Under the pieces are notes generated by a model, which saw only the letters and a program-made list of their open reading frames with translations, made no database searches and was not told where the DNA came from. 28,485 nt of DNA, taken from NCBI GenBank assembly GCA_023127875.1, contig JAGMFA010000007.1:1-28485 (forward strand), in the 5' to 3' direction. The translations under genes were made by a program, and so were the position numbers. The DNA comes from Candidatus Zixiibacteriota bacterium. GTDB taxonomy: Bacteria > Zixibacteria > MSB-5A5 > SM1-73. Of the stretch, positions 1 through 6,909 are shown piece by piece (the stretch's first letter is position 1; every line of letters starts with the position of its first letter).

Positions 1-103
1 CGCGCGACTTATGGGTAATAGTCAGTTCTATAAGAAGTGCTTTGACTTCATCAATTGCTTTTAGCAAATGGAGAAGGGGATACTTTAGGACGTATGCCTG
101 AAG

Positions 104-1480
104 ATGAAAATGAGTACCCAAAAAAATAAAAGATTAGAGCTTTCTGGACAGAGCATTACACGGAGAGACTTCATAAAACGTCTGTCTGGTGCTACAGTGG
201 GGTTGAGCTTTCTTTCTCCCACAATTTTCAGCTTTTTTAGTCAAGAGTCAAAAGCTTTACCCCGAGCCTTAAGCCGGGTGGTGGTGGTGGTTGACCAGAA
301 TGCCACATCTGGTTCAACCATAAACCAGGCGGTGGTGCAGACTATGATTGATGTAGGGATAAAGGTTTTGACTGGTCTCTTTTCGGTGGGAGAAGCCTGG
401 TTATCAATTTTCCCTGGGATAGGAAGTTCCAGCGTGATTGGGATTAAGGTAAACTCCTTCAATTATAAACTGCCTGCACATCCGGAAGTTGCTTTTGCCA
501 CCGCCAACAGCATAAAAAACATGCAGGTGGGCGGATCTCCATTCAATCCCAATAACATCATCCTCTGGGATAGATATGATGGGGAACTCACTGCCGCAGG
601 ATATGTCATAAACACCGGAGATACAGACGTCAGATGCTTCAGCACCCAGAATTCCGTGGTTGGAGGGAATGACTACTCTGTTGACCTGCAAGTTCACGAT
701 GTCATCACCCATCCGAGCAAGATAATCACCAACTTCTGCGATTTCTTAATCAGCCTGAGTTGTCTTAAAAATCATGAGCATGCCGGAGTAACCCTGGGCA
801 TGAAAAATTATATCGGGGCTATAAGTGACTTCAGTCTCATGCACCCTAACCATTGTGATCCCTATATCCCTGCCTTGTTGCGACAGTTCCAGGACCTTTT
901 CGGAAACATACACAAAATTAGCATAATTGATGCTCTTTTCGGGACGAGTGTGCATGGACAGGGAGCAGAGCCGGAATTCACTTATAATGGAATCATCCTG
1001 GGCACCGATCCGGTGGCGGTTGACTACGTCGGCATGAAGATATTGGAGGATCATGGTTGCCCCACCATTGGCGACGCTCATTACATAGCATCCGCCGCTG
1101 GTGAACCGTATAATCTTGGGACCAATAATCCCGATTTAATAGAGCTGATCACCATTAACAATCCGTCGGATGTGGTTGAGGAAGAATCAGAGAATGCGCC
1201 GAAAGGTTTTAGATTAAATCAGAATTTTCCCAATCCTTTCAATTCCGAAACTTTGATCAGCTATTTTCTGCCAAAGAAGTGCATGGTCAGACTTACTGTC
1301 TACAATCTGGCTGGACGAAGGATAAGAACACTGGTCAATGGTCAAAAGGAAGCTGGTCTTTCTGAGATTTGCTGGGATGCTAAGGATGATTATGGAGTGC
1401 CAGTAGCGAGCGGAATGTATTTTTACGAGCTGCGAACTGAGAGGTTCAAAGAAACCAAGAAGGCATTACTGCTTAAGTAG
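104..1480 (+). CDS. Tat-exported DUF362-family protein with C-terminal sorting-like domain
   Basis: A 458-residue exported protein. Residues 19-25 read TRRDFIK, a classical twin-arginine motif, followed by a hydrophobic stretch to about residue 45, so Tat export is expected. The central part (about 55-350) resembles the DUF362 family, including the segment IGIKVN, the LKNHEHAGVTLGMKN stretch and the GTDPVAVDYVG stretch typical of that family. I see no ferredoxin-type cysteine clusters, which some DUF362 proteins carry. The last 90 or so residues (from NQNFPNPFNSE) form a FlgD-Ig/type IX-like C-terminal domain ending in ALLLK, as on surface-anchored proteins of FCB bacteria. The ATG at 104 lies about 11 nt after a weak AGGA; an in-frame ATG at 110 is also possible. 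It is convergent with the polysaccharide locus. The biochemical function of DUF362 is not known to me. Confidence 0.85.
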   Translation: MKMSTQKNKRLELSGQSITRRDFIKRLSGATVGLSFLSPTIFSFFSQESKALPRALSRVVVVVDQNATSGSTINQAVVQTMIDVGIKVLTGLFSVGEAWLSIFPGIGSSSVIGIKVNSFNYKLPAHPEVAFATANSIKNMQVGGSPFNPNNIILWDRYDGELTAAGYVINTGDTDVRCFSTQNSVVGGNDYSVDLQVHDVITHPSKIITNFCDFLISLSCLKNHEHAGVTLGMKNYIGAISDFSLMHPNHCDPYIPALLRQFQDLFGNIHKISIIDALFGTSVHGQGAEPEFTYNGIILGTDPVAVDYVGMKILEDHGCPTIGDAHYIASAAGEPYNLGTNNPDLIELITINNPSDVVEEESENAPKGFRLNQNFPNPFNSETLISYFLPKKCMVRLTVYNLAGRRIRTLVNGQKEAGLSEICWDAKDDYGVPVASGMYFYELRTERFKETKKALLLK

Positions 1481-1675
1481 TCAAACTCGAACATAAGGTC
1501 TTGCTTCCCCGTTGATATTCCATGGCTGGCAGGCTTCGCCAACAGGGAACAAGATAAGCTATCGAAACATTTAAGAGAATTTTGGGGACACTAATGAACA
1601 CCCGCCCCACGCAATCTTAAGTTCGTTTGGAGAAAGAGGAGACACTTTAAACGTCACCAGCTACCTTTTGTTTTT

Positions 1676-2785
1676 TCACTTAGTGGAATTTTTATCCAAG
1701 CAGTTGAAAAACAGATTTTCCAGAGATTCTGCGGCTCTGTTCCAGGAAAAATTCGCTTGAATATAATCTCTTCTTTTCTTTTCTCCTCCTTCGACCAAAT
1801 CTTTGTTTTTTAAAAGAGTCCCCAGTTTTCTCTTAAGATCTTCTACGTCTTTATTTCTAAACCTGAATCCGAAATTCCCCACCGCATCCAGGTTTTCTTT
1901 TATGTCGCTTACCAGAACAGCCTTGCCATAGCTCAAAGCTTGTAAAACCGCCTGAGACACCCCTTCCACCACTGAGGGGAGAACGTAAAGATAGCAATTT
2001 GAATACAGCTCTTCTAAGACTTCTTTTTCTACATAACCGCCGAAGATTATCTTGTCGCTTTGCCATTTTCTAAGGTTTTTCTGATAATCCTCGGAGAATT
2101 TCCCGTCTCCTGCGATGAAAAGTTTCTTGTCTGTTTCCAATTCTCTGAATGCCTGGATTAAGAAATGGCAACCTTTCTCCGGCACCAGCCGATTCAAGAA
2201 AAGAACAAAATTGTTTTTCTTTAATCCAAATTTTCTGATCCTGTCCGGTCCCCTGAAAACTGGCGGGTCCACTCCTGTAGGAACTCTAACCACCTCCCTA
2301 TGAGATTTTCCTTCGAAATACTCTTTTAGACTTTGGGAAACCACTGCCACCTTGTCGGGGAAGTGGACTGAAGGATACTCTGCCAGCTTTAGCATCAATT
2401 TTGCCCATCGGTTCCATTTCTCCCTCTGCCAGTCTAGGGAGTGGATGGTAGCGACCACTTTTGTCTTTCCAGAGAGTTTGGGAATAAAGGAAAGGGTGGA
2501 AGGACCTAATGCCTGGTAGTTTATAAGGTCAAACTTGCCGAACAGCGAGTCAATGCTACAAAAAAGGGTATGGGATATGGCATCCAGATGTTTGGTGGGG
2601 ATGCTGAATATCTTTTTAAGCCTAACCCCTTTGTATGTTCCATTGGTGGAGGTATAGTGAAGACGACAAAAGACCGTAACCTCATGCCCTTTTCGGACAA
2701 GTCGGGGGGCGATCTTTTCGATATAATCCTCTATCCCTCCATAAGTGGCCGGTATTCCTTTTTGCCCGATAAAAGCTATTCTCAT
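1676..2785 (-). CDS. GT4-type glycosyltransferase (DUF1972-like N-terminus)
   Basis: A 369-residue cytoplasmic glycosyltransferase, last gene of the polysaccharide locus. The N-terminus (residues 7-19, GQKGIPATYGGIE) is the signature of GT4 enzymes with a DUF1972-type first domain, many of which are rhamnosyl- or mannosyl-type transferases. The C-terminal nucleotide-sugar-binding domain has NRLVPEKG and then a modified EX7E motif: E274 is present but the second position (282) is Gln in VEGVSQAVLQALSYG. The donor sugar cannot be read from sequence; with the heptose cassette next door a heptosyltransferase role is possible but only inference. The ATG at 2785 has a weak upstream ribosome site (AAGAG). 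It is separated from the transaldolase gene by 162 bp containing a REP-like palindrome, so it might be transcribed separately. Confidence 0.88.
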   Translation of the reverse strand: MRIAFIGQKGIPATYGGIEDYIEKIAPRLVRKGHEVTVFCRLHYTSTNGTYKGVRLKKIFSIPTKHLDAISHTLFCSIDSLFGKFDLINYQALGPSTLSFIPKLSGKTKVVATIHSLDWQREKWNRWAKLMLKLAEYPSVHFPDKVAVVSQSLKEYFEGKSHREVVRVPTGVDPPVFRGPDRIRKFGLKKNNFVLFLNRLVPEKGCHFLIQAFRELETDKKLFIAGDGKFSEDYQKNLRKWQSDKIIFGGYVEKEVLEELYSNCYLYVLPSVVEGVSQAVLQALSYGKAVLVSDIKENLDAVGNFGFRFRNKDVEDLKRKLGTLLKNKDLVEGGEKKRRDYIQANFSWNRAAESLENLFFNCLDKNSTK

Positions 2786-2917
2786 TTCATTTAACTCTTA
2801 TTTTTTTAACAGATGGCTTTAAGTACTTGTTAGAGAACTCTGAAAAAGACGTTTATGCGGGGCTGAAAGTCCCTTCTACGAGCTTTTCCTCCTTGTCTTT
2901 CTCTGCATTCCATGTAG

Positions 2918-2937
2918 GGCGGGCATTCTTGCCCGCC
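2918..2937. repeat. REP-like palindrome
   Basis: A perfect 8-bp inverted repeat, GGCGGGCA / TGCCCGCC, around a 4-nt TTCT loop. It lies 11 bp past the stop of the transaldolase gene in the gap before the last glycosyltransferase. Neither strand has a T-run after it, so it is not a standard intrinsic terminator. GC-rich palindromes of this kind occur as dispersed intergenic repeats in many genomes; only one copy is visible here. Confidence 0.6.
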
Positions 2938-2947
2938 GAAGTTAAAT

Positions 2948-3661
2948 TTATTTGTTGACCAAGGTCAAAATAGAAGCACGTTCTCTGGTTCTCAGTCTGA
3001 TCAGCCCTTTTTCTTTCATATCCCTCCAGACATCGTTGAACTCTCTGATGGTCTGCTCGGTCTTTAAATTGGCTGCCATCTTCTTCAGGAATTGAAAGGG
3101 TACCGTTACGATATCCGCTCCAGCCAGAAGGGCTTTGTTGATGTCCAGCATGTTTCTTACGCTCCCCACGATAATTTTGGTCTTCAGATTTTTAGCTTCG
3201 AAGAGTTGAGAGGTGTCTTTGATCACCGTAAGTGGATCGTAGCCACAATCAGCTACGCGACCATAAAATATAGAAGCGTAGGTGGCTCCAGCCAAAGCGG
3301 CTAAGAGAGCCTGGTTGGTGGCCATGATGGCGGTGACATTGGTTTTTATGTGTTCCTCTCTCTCCAGGATATTTACCGCCTTCAATCCCTCTATGCCCAT
3401 GGGGATCTTGATCACTATGTTTTCATGCCAACTGGCATATTCTTTGGCTTCTTCCACCATGCCCAGATAGTCTTCGGCGGTGGACTCCACGCTCAAGGGG
3501 AAATCCCCGATTTCGGTGATCTCTAGAATCTTCTCCTTTAAGTCACCTACTTCGCCTTCTTTGGAGATGATCTTGGGGTTGGTGGTGGCACCGGTTATCA
3601 CTCCCCAACTTGCCGCCTCTTTGATCTCCTCCAAATTGGCGGTGTCGATGAATAACTCCAT
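2948..3661 (-). CDS. tal: TalC/MipB-type small transaldolase
   Basis: A 237-residue single-domain class I aldolase of the small transaldolase / fructose-6-phosphate aldolase family (usual length about 215-220). Visible family features are FIDTAN (D6), TTNP (26-29) and the Schiff-base lysine K85 in VIKIP. Two positions that separate transaldolase from fructose-6-phosphate aldolase point to transaldolase: Glu59 (Gln in E. coli FsaA) and Phe132 in IFYGRV (Tyr131 in FsaA). The expected reaction moves a dihydroxyacetone unit between fructose 6-phosphate and sedoheptulose 7-phosphate. The gene starts 1 bp after the gmhB stop, with a strong GGGAGGG site 4 nt upstream, and sits in a heptose cassette whose starting compound is sedoheptulose 7-phosphate. 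The tail after residue 215 is slightly longer than in most relatives. Confidence 0.9.
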   Translation of the reverse strand: MELFIDTANLEEIKEAASWGVITGATTNPKIISKEGEVGDLKEKILEITEIGDFPLSVESTAEDYLGMVEEAKEYASWHENIVIKIPMGIEGLKAVNILEREEHIKTNVTAIMATNQALLAALAGATYASIFYGRVADCGYDPLTVIKDTSQLFEAKNLKTKIIVGSVRNMLDINKALLAGADIVTVPFQFLKKMAANLKTEQTIREFNDVWRDMKEKGLIRLRTRERASILTLVNK

Positions 3662-3662
3662 T

Positions 3663-4256
3663 TTACCCTCCCTCTAATTTTTTGATGATTTTGGTTGCCT
3701 GATACAAATTGGGGACGATAAAATCGGGTTTGATTTTCTTCTTCGAAAGGAAACGACAGAGGTCACACTTGTGGTTACCTATCAAGAAAGTGGTGCAACC
3801 CACAGCCTTGCCCGCTTGAATATCGGTAATGCCGTCTCCGATCAGGTAACACTTTTTTAAATTTAGGTCGAAATCTTTCGCCGCCTGGGACAGGAGTCCA
3901 GGCTTGGGCTTGCGACATTTGCAATTCTTTTTATATCTTTTGTCTTCTGCCTGAGGATGGTGCAAACAGTAATAAACCGCATCCAATTCGGCATTTTGTT
4001 TGGATAAACTTGAATGCATCTTTTGGTCTATGGCACTTAAGGTTCGCATATCAAAATGCTTTTTGGCAAGGCCCGGTTGATTGGAGACTATAATGGCTTT
4101 CAGGCCTAAAGAATTGATCATCCGAATTGCGGCTCCAACTTGAGGCAAAAGCTTAAATTGGGAGACGGTGAAAGGAGTATCTAAAATCCCCGCCTCCTTA
4201 TGGTAGATGATCTTATTTATCACCCCGTCTCTATCTAAAAATACCGCTTTGGTCAT
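3663..4256 (-). CDS. gmhB: D-glycero-D-manno-heptose-1,7-bisphosphate 7-phosphatase (GmhB-like HAD)
   Basis: A 197-residue HAD-IIIA phosphatase. The nucleophile motif is D8-R-D10-G-V, motif II is VSNQ at 57-60, and the GDGITD motif covers 140-145 (D141, D145). A structural zinc site typical of GmhB is present: C97, H99, C112, C114 (C-x-H, then C-x-C), followed by RKPKPG. It would remove the C7 phosphate from heptose 1,7-bisphosphate to give heptose 1-phosphate for HddC. Two extra cysteines near residues 164 and 167 (KCDLC) lie outside the usual site. The ATG at 4256 has GGAG 7 nt upstream and overlaps the end of the isomerase gene by 26 bp, suggesting translational coupling. Histidinol-phosphatase-type relatives are the main alternative, but the neighbours argue for heptose. 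Confidence 0.9.
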   Translation of the reverse strand: MTKAVFLDRDGVINKIIYHKEAGILDTPFTVSQFKLLPQVGAAIRMINSLGLKAIIVSNQPGLAKKHFDMRTLSAIDQKMHSSLSKQNAELDAVYYCLHHPQAEDKRYKKNCKCRKPKPGLLSQAAKDFDLNLKKCYLIGDGITDIQAGKAVGCTTFLIGNHKCDLCRFLSKKKIKPDFIVPNLYQATKIIKKLEGG

Positions 4257-4998
4257 CCCCTGACTCCGTGTTTAAAGCAAATTCGGTGATTTCTTCAGAA
4301 TCCGTCATTTGATCCGGTTCATAAGCGATCTTTTGATCTTGCTCAGAGGTGTAGGCTTTTATCTTTTCCTTAAGACAACTGCAGATTAAGTGTTCAAAGA
4401 CTAAATGAAACGATTCCACGTGAGGGGTGGAGTTAAAGGGAACCACAATGCAGGCATCCGCCATTTGTTTCATCGCCCCACCGTCAAAGCCGGAGAACCC
4501 AATGGTAACCCCGTCGTATTCCTCTTTGGTCAGCATCATGGCTTTCAAAAGATTCTGTGACCACAATCCTGCTTTGTCTTCACCTGAACCTCCGTGAACA
4601 CTTATGCCGATCAAGACATCCCCCGGGCGCATTAGGTTTTTCAGTTGCTCGGAGAAAAGATTATCAAAACCTTCATCATTTACCAAAGCTGACATCAAAG
4701 GGATATTGTCATTTAAGCAGATCACCTTAAATCTTTTCTCTCCTTCCACGATGGTGCATTTGGAAAGATCACAGGCAAAGTGTGTGGCGGTGGAGGCTGA
4801 GCCACCATTACCCATGGTGAAGATGGTGCGATCCTCCTTCCATGCAGAAAATAGGAACTCAATCACCCGGTCGATATCTTTCACCGACATGTTATCAATA
4901 ATCTTTTTCATATCGCTGAAATATTTGTGGATGTAGGTCCGGTTGAAGGTTCTGGGATACTTTTCTAAAATTGTTGACACCTTGGCATCTTCGATCAT
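4231..4998 (-). CDS. gmhA: GmhA-like SIS-domain sedoheptulose-7-phosphate isomerase
   Basis: A 255-residue SIS-domain sugar isomerase, longer than E. coli GmhA (about 192). The phosphosugar loop GNGGSAS is at 63-69, followed by H73 in THFACDL, and the C-terminal ESFHLVFEHL matches the GmhA helix that carries the catalytic His. It differs from E. coli GmhA where E65 aligns with Asp77, and where the STSGNS loop reads SVHGGS. Expected reaction: sedoheptulose 7-phosphate to D-glycero-D-manno-heptose 7-phosphate, in the cytoplasm. I chose the ATG at 4998, which has GGGGGA about 6 nt upstream, rather than an in-frame TTG at 5016. It sits 38 bp after hddA and overlaps gmhB. About 35 C-terminal residues beyond the SIS fold are acidic and of unknown role. 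Confidence 0.85.
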   Translation of the reverse strand: MIEDAKVSTILEKYPRTFNRTYIHKYFSDMKKIIDNMSVKDIDRVIEFLFSAWKEDRTIFTMGNGGSASTATHFACDLSKCTIVEGEKRFKVICLNDNIPLMSALVNDEGFDNLFSEQLKNLMRPGDVLIGISVHGGSGEDKAGLWSQNLLKAMMLTKEEYDGVTIGFSGFDGGAMKQMADACIVVPFNSTPHVESFHLVFEHLICSCLKEKIKAYTSEQDQKIAYEPDQMTDSEEITEFALNTESGDDQSGIFR

Positions 4999-5036
4999 TC
5001 TGATTCCCCCTTTCAAAGAATTAACTTGGATTAAGA

Positions 5037-6020
5037 TTAAAAATTGACTAAGACCTTGGAACCCTCAAAATCCAATCTAAAAGGCATCTCTCTCAATCCC
5101 TCCTTTCGCATGATTTTTCTGAAGCCGTTTTTACCATTGTTACAGTAAAACATGAAAAAGCCACCTCCGCCTGCTCCCATCAACTTGCCGCCAGAGGCTC
5201 CATTATTTTTGGCGATCTCATACCATCGGTCCACCTGGCTTGAGCTTATTTTATTGGAGAGTTTCTTTTTGGTCTGCCAGTGAACGTCCAAAAGCTTGCC
5301 AAAGCGATCCAAGTTCTCCTTTTCGAAAGCTTCCTTTGTCTCTTCACCGATTTTCTTTATCCGGTGGAGACTTTCTACAGTCTTCTCACGCTTTACGCTG
5401 GTAGCCTTATTTTGGGAACTCAGCACCTTGCCTGCGCTCCTGCGGATGCCGGTGTAGAATAAAAGGGTGTTGCTCTCCAGTTGATCTTTAGCATCTTCGG
5501 AGAGATGTAACGACTCAACCTTGACGTTTCCCAATCGGTCTAGTTCCAAACAGACCACACCACCATAGGAAGCGGCGTATTGATCCTGCTTGCCTATGGG
5601 TTCTTTCAGAAGCTCAATTTCCAAAAAGCAGGCCTCTTCTGCCAGTTCTTTTGCAGAGATTTTCTCCCTTTTGTAAGTATGAAGTGCATGCAACAAGCCC
5701 ACGGTGAAGGAGGAAGAAGTTCCCAGGCCGGTATTGGAGGGAACGTCCGCTATGGAGGTTATCTCCACCCCGGAATCGATGCCCAGAAGTTTCAACGTTT
5801 CTCTTACGATAGGATGTTTTATCTTTTCTGTTTTTTCGGCTATCTCCGTCTCCGAGTAGCTCACCCTGATCGAATCCTCGAATCGTTTATTCACGGTCAC
5901 GTAAATGTATTTGTCAATTGCCGCACTTAACAGAGATCCCCCATATTGGGTATAGTAGGAGGGAAGATCCGTCCCCCCACCACCTAAGGGAATCCTCACC
6001 GGAGTTCTGGTTACGATCAT
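5037..6020 (-). CDS. hddA: D-glycero-alpha-D-manno-heptose-7-phosphate kinase (HddA)
   Basis: A 327-residue GHMP-family kinase. It has the N-terminal RTPVRIPLGGGGTDLPSY segment (5-22) characteristic of HddA-type kinases, the ATP-binding loop VPSNTGLGTSSS (93-104), and the C-terminal GHMP motif GGKLMGAGGGGF. It would phosphorylate C1 of D-glycero-alpha-D-manno-heptose 7-phosphate to the 1,7-bisphosphate, the step that commits to the GDP rather than the ADP series. Length and motifs are normal for the family. The ATG at 6020 has an excellent AGGAGG six nt upstream. The 181-bp gap between it and hddC is the largest inside the locus and contains inverted repeats and a fragment resembling hddC. 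Confidence 0.92.
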   Translation of the reverse strand: MIVTRTPVRIPLGGGGTDLPSYYTQYGGSLLSAAIDKYIYVTVNKRFEDSIRVSYSETEIAEKTEKIKHPIVRETLKLLGIDSGVEITSIADVPSNTGLGTSSSFTVGLLHALHTYKREKISAKELAEEACFLEIELLKEPIGKQDQYAASYGGVVCLELDRLGNVKVESLHLSEDAKDQLESNTLLFYTGIRRSAGKVLSSQNKATSVKREKTVESLHRIKKIGEETKEAFEKENLDRFGKLLDVHWQTKKKLSNKISSSQVDRWYEIAKNNGASGGKLMGAGGGGFFMFYCNNGKNGFRKIMRKEGLREMPFRLDFEGSKVLVNF

Positions 6021-6052
6021 AAATCTCCTCCTTCTTTTTGTGAATTATGTCG

Positions 6053-6069
6053 CTCCCATAAGATGGGAG
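6053..6069. repeat. Inverted repeat upstream of hddA
   Basis: A perfect 7-bp inverted repeat CTCCCAT / ATGGGAG with a 3-nt AAG loop, 33 bp upstream of the hddA start. A second inverted repeat GGGCACA / TGTGCCC follows at 6078-6114. Together they could fold the leader of hddA in the RNA. There is no T-run to make either a terminator, and any regulatory role is inference. Confidence 0.5.
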
Positions 6070-6126
6070 AGAGCTATGGGCACAAAAGCTTTGGTAGATT
6101 TTGCCCGTGTGCCCTTTTCATTTTTT

Positions 6127-6169
6127 GCTATTATTTTTCTGGTAAAAACTTTTCCGGTGGGGACGGTGT
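6127..6169. repeat. Degenerate copy of an internal hddC segment
   Basis: About 43 nt in the hddC-hddA gap align with 6317-6357 inside hddC (around codons 185-198). Two blocks are identical, TTTTCTGGTAAA (12 nt) and GTGGGGACGGTGT (13 nt), with roughly four in five positions matching overall. In the hddC sense both can be read through KIIAK. The copy lies 33 nt or more beyond the hddC stop and is not in an intact gene, so it looks like a remnant of a partial duplication or a repeat family that also overlaps the gene. Confidence 0.5.
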
Positions 6170-6201
6170 TTTTGAGGGGACGTACTTCGAAAGCTTCTCT
6201 G

Positions 6202-6909
6202 TTAGCCAACGAGCTCTTTTTCACCTCTGATCAAATTCTCAAACTCTTTCAATCCTTGAGCGGATCCGATCTCATAAAACCTCTGGCTGACCTCGTAGGC
6301 TAACATCTCTCTTTTAGCTATAATTTTCTGGTAAAGCTCTTCCAGTGGGGACGGTGTAGCTAAGGGAATTTGGTTTAAGACTTCTTTTCTCAGTATTGAT
6401 AATCCTGCGTCAATATAGATCAGTTTTCCATCTGGATTGGTTTTATCGTAAGCAGTGACCAAACTATCTTTGAGTCTTATATTACTTTTATCGTAAAGAT
6501 TCTGGTTTTTATAAACCACTAAAATGCAAAAAGCTTGGAATTTTTTGTAGTAGGATTCGATCGCCTGATAGTCGAACATAAGATAGGAATCGCCATACAC
6601 GAGGAAGAATTCATCTTCCAATAAAGGCTCTGCCTTTTTCAATGCTCCCCCGGTTCCCAGGAGATTTTCCCCCTCATCTGAATATTGGATGTTCACTCCG
6701 AATCTCCTGCCATCACCGAAATAGTCTTTTATCATACATGATAGATGTCCCACGCACAGAACTATATCAAGAACTCCATTTCCTTTGAGTAGTTCGATTT
6801 GATGTTGCAGGAAAGGCTTATTTCCCACTCTTATCATGGATTTAGGAATGTTATCGGTTAAGGGGCTTAACCTGGTGGCTAATCCCCCGGTTAAAATGAC
6901 TATCTGCAT
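6202..6909 (-). CDS. hddC: Heptose-1-phosphate guanylyltransferase-like nucleotidyltransferase (HddC-like)
   Basis: A 235-residue sugar-phosphate nucleotidyltransferase. The N-terminus has the activating motif LTGGLATRLSPLTDNIPKSM (6-25), and the metal/substrate segment VYGDSYLMFD follows near residue 105. Size (about 230) and neighbours match HddC, which transfers GMP to D-glycero-alpha-D-manno-heptose 1-phosphate to give GDP-heptose. On sequence alone the nucleotide could be another one; the GDP assignment rests on HddA and GmhB being beside it. The ATG at 6909 overlaps the SDR gene by 10 bp and has GGGGAG about 9 nt upstream. Confidence 0.85.
   Translation of the reverse strand: MQIVILTGGLATRLSPLTDNIPKSMIRVGNKPFLQHQIELLKGNGVLDIVLCVGHLSCMIKDYFGDGRRFGVNIQYSDEGENLLGTGGALKKAEPLLEDEFFLVYGDSYLMFDYQAIESYYKKFQAFCILVVYKNQNLYDKSNIRLKDSLVTAYDKTNPDGKLIYIDAGLSILRKEVLNQIPLATPSPLEELYQKIIAKREMLAYEVSQRFYEIGSAQGLKEFENLIRGEKELVG

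Noticed and set aside
1..103. Short frames open to the left edge on both strands (plus strand to a stop at 99-101; minus strand reading out of the window)
   Set aside because: About 30 codons each, no recognisable motif and no start signal; cannot tell which, if either, is the end of a real gene.
1481..1675. Terminator between the convergent DUF362 and glycosyltransferase genes
   Set aside because: Only weak stems (such as TGGC...GCCA) and no T-run placed after them; nothing supportable.
2948..3661. Fructose-6-phosphate aldolase as the function
   Set aside because: The diagnostic positions are Glu59 and Phe132, as in transaldolases, not Gln and Tyr.
4999..5016. Upstream TTG or ATG starts for several genes (5016, 10931, 13374, 15852, 21010)
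   Set aside because: In each case a nearby ATG starts more plausibly; at 4998, 10919 and 13368 the ribosome site lies between or on the longer start.
6040..6303. 87-residue plus-strand ORF in the hddC-hddA gap
   Set aside because: Runs antisense into hddC, no ribosome site, and its sequence is explained by the degenerate hddC copy.
3663..6909. ADP-L-glycero-D-manno-heptose (LPS core) pathway
   Set aside because: No HldE-type kinase/adenylyltransferase or HldD epimerase; HddA and HddC indicate the GDP series.
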